NCBI GenBank assembly: GCA_035623615.1
Contig: DASPTB010000217.1
Coordinates: 1 to 9,015, forward strand
Direction of reading: 5' to 3'
Length of the DNA: 9,015 nt
From: DASPTB01 sp035623615
Lineage (GTDB): Bacteria; Actinomycetota; UBA4738
Shown here: positions 6,319-9,015 of the stretch, piece after piece
Numbering within the stretch: the stretch's first letter is position 1
Layout of the letters: each line of letters begins with the position of its first letter
Program-made: the position numbers and the translations under genes
The notes under the pieces: model-generated
The model's input: only the letters and a program-made list of their open reading frames with translations
Database searches by the model: none
Told to the model about the DNA's origin: nothing

Positions 6319-7595
6319 CCGGCGAGCCGCAGGAGCGTGATCGGCCACGTCGCGTACCGCTGCGGCCAGACGACCCAGCGCTGGTCGATGCCGGTCCACT
6401 CCCAGATCACGCTGGCCGCCAGGAGGTTCGAGCCCGCCCCCGGCGTGCCCGGCTTGGCGAAGTCGATCCCGCTGCCGTTTGGGAGCCCGCCCTCGGGGAC
6501 GTGGAGGCCGCGAGCGACCACCGAGATGGCGTCCGGCGTGATGGAGGTCGCGTGTGGCATGGTCCACCGGAAGAGCGCCCATCCTGCGGAGAAGCCGGCG
6601 AGCGCCGGCGCGTCCATCGACGTGTGGAACCTGGCTCGGTACTGAGCACTCGCCCTCGCCAGGAGCTCGCGGGCCGACGGCGTCAGTCCCGATGGATCCA
6701 GGACGCCCGCGTCGGGTTTGTCCGAGGCGAACACCCCGACGGCGTCGGCGCCGAGCGCGCGTCCGAAGGCCGGCATGCAGTAGGAGGACGACGAGCCGAT
6801 CGCGGCGAGCAGGTGGACGTGCTCGTCGACGAGCGCGCGTCGCACCGCGACGCCGTCCTCGACGTATGCCGCCGCGAACAGGACGTCGGGCTTCGCGGCC
6901 GCGATGCGCCGCGCGAGGGCGCGCGGGCGAAGCGTGTAGGGATCGTAGGAGAAGTGACCGACGAGGTGCAGGCCGTCGTCGCGGATGGCGCCGAGCGCGC
7001 CGTCGACGACCTCGTTGCCGTACACGTCGTTCACGTTGATGACGACGGTCCGCAGCGACGCGGGCGTCCGGTGCAGGCGCGGCGCGAGCTGGTGCGCGAC
7101 GAAGTCGATGGCGGCCGACCCGAGCGTCGCGCCCGTCGGCGCGACGCGGAACACCAGGCTGCCCTCGTCCGGCGCTGCCATCTGCCCGACGGCGCCCGTC
7201 TCCCAGTACAGCATGCCGCTGCGCGCCGCCGCGGCCGAGGCCGGCGCCGAGATCGTGCTGCCGTAGCTGCCGACCACCAGGCGGACGCCCTGTTGATGGA
7301 GCATGGCGATCGCGTCGTCCGCGACCGACCCCTCCGGGGTGTCGATGGGGACCAGCTCGATCGGTCGGCCGTCGACGCCGCCCAGCGCGTTCACCATCGA
7401 CGCTGCCACCTCGACGCCGTGGAACTCGGCGAGGCCGCCCGGGCCCTGCGTGCCACTGAGCGGGTACACGGCGCCGACGCGGATGGCGTCGCCGTTCGCG
7501 CCGACCCCCGAGGCCGAGCAGGCGGAAAGGATCGCGGTGAGGGCCGCGAGCGCGATCGCGACGGCAGGAACCGTGCTGCGTTGCATGTGCTTCAT
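6315..7595 (-). CDS. LivK-type solute-binding lipoprotein (periplasmic-binding family 6), no transporter partner here
   Basis: The 426-residue product begins MKHMQRS at the ATG at 7595, overlapping the protease stop (ATGA). A signal peptide ends in the lipobox LSAC, with C26 as the lipidated residue. The mature part opens with IRVGAVYPLSGTQGPGGLAEFHGVEVAASMVNALGG-type sequence, the hallmark of branched-chain amino acid/amide ABC receptors. Other family marks are PIELVPIDTPEG, LVVGSYGSTISAPASAAA (first lobe), VVINVNDVYGNEVVDGAL and PDVLFAAAYVEDGVAVRRAL (second lobe), and a C-terminal region with GFSAGWALFRW. The fold is complete and of usual length. The ligand is unknown. No permease or ATPase gene is in the window; it is instead embedded in an operon of a protease and membrane proteins. 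It may therefore act as a sensor or capture protein, or serve a transporter encoded elsewhere. Confidence 0.92.
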   Translation of the reverse strand: MKHMQRSTVPAVAIALAALTAILSACSASGVGANGDAIRVGAVYPLSGTQGPGGLAEFHGVEVAASMVNALGGVDGRPIELVPIDTPEGSVADDAIAMLHQQGVRLVVGSYGSTISAPASAAAARSGMLYWETGAVGQMAAPDEGSLVFRVAPTGATLGSAAIDFVAHQLAPRLHRTPASLRTVVINVNDVYGNEVVDGALGAIRDDGLHLVGHFSYDPYTLRPRALARRIAAAKPDVLFAAAYVEDGVAVRRALVDEHVHLLAAIGSSSSYCMPAFGRALGADAVGVFASDKPDAGVLDPSGLTPSARELLARASAQYRARFHTSMDAPALAGFSAGWALFRWTMPHATSITPDAISVVARGLHVPEGGLPNGSGIDFAKPGTPGAGSNLLAASVIWEWTGIDQRWVVWPQRYATWPITLLRLAG

Positions 7596-8188
7596 CGCAT
7601 CACCGCCAGGAGGTTGGCCGCGGCGTGCGTCGCCGCGGGGACCGACCAGCGCCCGGACGCCAGGCGCTGCCACGAGAAGAGCAATCCCGCACCGAAGTCG
7701 ACGGGAACGACGGGCCATCCGTACGCCGGAACGTGAACGAGCGCGAAGAGCCCCGCCGATCCGAGGACGGCCGTCCACGTACCGCCTCGCTGCAGGAGCC
7801 GGAAGGCCGCTCCGCGGAAGAGAGCCTCCTCGGCGACCGCCGCGAGCACCGACAGCGCGGCGCTCTCGGCGGTCGCGCCGACGGATGCGGTCGGCGCGAC
7901 GGCGACGCGTGCGAGGACCAGGGCGAGCAGCCCGACCCCGAGCGGGGCGGCGACCGCAACACCCGTGCGGGGCACGTCGCCGGGTGGGCCGGAGACGCTG
8001 TGGGCGATCGCCGCCGACGCGGCCAGCACGACGGCGTACGCGAGCGCGAGGCCGGCCGGCGTTCGGACCGACGTCGCCAGCGGCGCGTTGCGCAGGAGCA
8101 ACACCGCGCACGACGCGACGACGCAGACCCCCGCCGCGGCGAGGACACGGCCGTCTGCCCTTGAAGCCCGTTCCATCGGCGGGGTCAT
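7592..8188 (-). CDS. CPBP-family intramembrane metalloprotease (Rce1/Abi-like)
   Basis: The ATG at 8188 overlaps the lipoprotein stop (ATGA), giving 198 residues, within the family's range. Several hydrophobic segments are visible (about 14-33, 45-63, 76-98, 108-119, 139-155, 160-173). All CPBP motifs are present: EExxxR as E120-E121 and R125 in EEALFRG, FxxxH as F148 and H152 in FALVH, and HxxxN as H188 and N192 in THAAAN near the end. These place the Glu and His residues expected for catalysis in the membrane. Related bacterial proteins process or mature membrane or peptide substrates, or take part in immunity and signalling. The target here is unknown; the neighbouring protein with a C-terminal helix and Arg tail, and the lipoproteins, are candidates. 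An active protease is likely from intact motifs. Confidence 0.9.
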   Translation of the reverse strand: MTPPMERASRADGRVLAAAGVCVVASCAVLLLRNAPLATSVRTPAGLALAYAVVLAASAAIAHSVSGPPGDVPRTGVAVAAPLGVGLLALVLARVAVAPTASVGATAESAALSVLAAVAEEALFRGAAFRLLQRGGTWTAVLGSAGLFALVHVPAYGWPVVPVDFGAGLLFSWQRLASGRWSVPAATHAAANLLAVMR

Positions 8189-8628
8189 TGCTTCACGAAG
8201 AACACGCACCCGGTGATGACCCGTGGGTCGAAGGGCAGATGGTCGGACGCGACGAACTCCACGTTCAGCAGGTGCCGGCCGGGGGGCACGTTCGGGATCG
8301 TCGCGTCGGCGGAGAAGTTCATCGAGACGATCTTCCCATCCAGGTACACGTGGAGGTGCCCCTGCGTCGGCGTGATGTGCGTCGTGGTCGCCGGAACGAT
8401 CTCCGCCCCTGTCAGCCTGACGCGCACGTGCACCGTCGGTCCCTTGACGGTTGCGCCGTTGCGCGGGGAGAGGATCTGGATCTTTGCCGGGCTGCTCGGT
8501 CGCGGGGACGGGCCGGAGGACCCTGTCGGACCCGACGAGGGGCCGGAGCCGCCGCAGGCGCACAGCAGCAACGCAGCCGCCATCGCGACGGTCGCGATCC
8601 CGGCGCTCCGCCTCCGGCGGTGGATCAC
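8185..8628 (-). CDS. Lipoprotein with an outer His/Met-bearing domain, paralogue of the operon's last gene
   Basis: From the GTG at 8628 the product has 147 residues: a basic n-region (IHRRRR), hydrophobic core and lipobox LCAC with C25 as the likely lipidated residue. A Gly/Ser/Pro linker (about 26-47) tethers the domain (48-147). The domain reads KIQILSPRNGATV, VHVRVRLTGAEIVP, HITPTQGHLHVYLDGKIVSM, VPPGRHLLNVEFVASDHLPF, with a final strand ending VFFVKQ. Against the protein at 4943-5506, conserved residues are H84, H91, H93, M103 and H130, and almost every turn matches. The frame runs open further upstream, but that sequence is Arg/Ser-rich shadow of the CopD-like gene; GTG 8628 gives the only sensible signal peptide, although no Shine-Dalgarno is seen. 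The upstream stop is 19 bases away; the downstream protease overlaps by ATGA. Confidence 0.84.
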   Translation of the reverse strand: MIHRRRRSAGIATVAMAAALLLCACGGSGPSSGPTGSSGPSPRPSSPAKIQILSPRNGATVKGPTVHVRVRLTGAEIVPATTTHITPTQGHLHVYLDGKIVSMNFSADATIPNVPPGRHLLNVEFVASDHLPFDPRVITGCVFFVKQ

Positions 8629-8647
8629 GAGGCGCGGGCCGTCGACA

Positions 8648-9013
8648 TCATGAACCGACCACCTGTTGGAAGTAGGCCGACAGCTGGCGTCCCGTCTGGG
8701 TCGTGGCATCGATGAAGAAGATCCAGTGTCCCGCCGACAGCGATGCGTTCGCCGCGAAGTGCCCCGCGCTGAACCGGATGAGGGACATCGACTGCTGCGC
8801 CCCCGAGGGAGCTTCCGAGGTCGCGGTCGCCCTCGCGATCGGCTGCTCGTTGCCGTTTGCCTGGAAGAACGTGTAGTGGACGGTGTTCGGTCCGGTCTTC
8901 CCCGGATCGACGTACGCCTGCAACGATATCCCACCCGCCAGCTGAATGGTGTAGAGGGTCGGCTGTCCCGAGGCCGCCGAGGTCGTGATCTGTTCCGGCG
9001 GCAACCGGGTCCG
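8648..9013 (-). CDS. CopD/YcnJ-like protein, C-terminal outer domain only (start outside window)
   Basis: The minus frame is open from the right edge to the stop at 8648-8650, about 121 residues; a TTG at 9004 is probably internal since the frame continues upstream (RTRLP). The sequence forms a beta-sandwich-like domain: LYTIQLAGGISLQAYVDPGKTGPNTVHYTFFQANGNEQPIARA in two pieces, then SMSLIRFSAGHFAANASLSAGHWIFFIDATT and a last strand ending QQVVGS. The pattern of PGxxGPNTxHxxF, a GHF turn, a SAGHW turn and a closing strand is that of C-terminal domains of YcnJ/CopD-type copper-transport proteins and related YtkA-like domains. The membrane part, if present, is outside the window, so the copper assignment is moderate. 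It is upstream of the lipoprotein by 19 bases and may be an early gene of the operon. Confidence 0.72.
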   Translation of the reverse strand, partial: RTRLPPEQITTSAASGQPTLYTIQLAGGISLQAYVDPGKTGPNTVHYTFFQANGNEQPIARATATSEAPSGAQQSMSLIRFSAGHFAANASLSAGHWIFFIDATTQTGRQLSAYFQQVVGS

Positions 9014-9015
9014 CA

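Noticed and set aside
6273..7736. 487-residue plus-strand open frame
   Set aside because: Low-complexity Arg/Asp/Gly translation opposite the solute-binding lipoprotein, which has a signal peptide and clear family motifs.
8625..8654. ATG codons at 8654 and 8651 as the lipoprotein start, mimicking the ATGA overlaps of the other genes
   Set aside because: They are out of frame with the lipoprotein and read only eight codons to a TGA; GTG 8628 gives a proper lipoprotein signal peptide.
7303..8715. 470-residue plus-strand open frame
   Set aside because: Arg/Pro-rich shadow opposite the CPBP protease and lipoprotein genes.

Overview
The window is very GC-rich, with G or C in most third codon positions, ATGA/GTGA gene overlaps and few recognisable Shine-Dalgarno sites. 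This suggests an actinobacterial genome, possibly a deep-branching or uncultured Actinomycetota or a relative; the taxon is inferred from style and gene content only. Genes are packed tightly and no gene-free stretch exceeds 300 bases. No tRNA, rRNA, CRISPR array, insertion sequence or phage gene was seen.

Left part (2-3302, + strand): the 3' part of an unrecognised protein, then a two-gene cobalamin unit. This is a MeaB/ArgK-type GTPase chaperone followed 28 bases later by the large catalytic subunit of a B12-dependent acyl-CoA mutase. The mutase lacks the B12-binding domain, and no small subunit lies in the window. The two residues that distinguish methylmalonyl-CoA mutase from isobutyryl-CoA mutase are both of the isobutyryl type (Phe and Gln), so a default 'methylmalonyl-CoA mutase' label is probably wrong for substrate.

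Middle (3303-4870): a promoter with palindromes inside its spacer and over its -10 drives a six-helix membrane protein and, by a GTGA overlap, a small winged-helix regulator, a layout that suggests autoregulation. This pair converges on a Fur-family metalloregulator on the minus strand. The two stop codons are 8 bases apart and lie inside one hairpin.

Right part (9013 down to 4943, minus strand): a compact envelope operon of six genes. In order they are: the C-terminal end of a CopD/YcnJ-like protein; a lipoprotein; a CPBP-family intramembrane protease; a LivK-type solute-binding lipoprotein without permease or ATPase; a protein anchored by a transmembrane helix at each end; and a two-helix protein with an outer domain. 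All junctions after the lipoprotein are 4-base stop/start overlaps, so the proteins are probably made together. The lipoprotein and the last protein share one domain with conserved His and Met residues. With the CopD-like end and the nearby Fur-family gene, this hints at a metal (possibly copper) function at the cell surface. The combination is the best candidate here for an undescribed system, but its function is inference.
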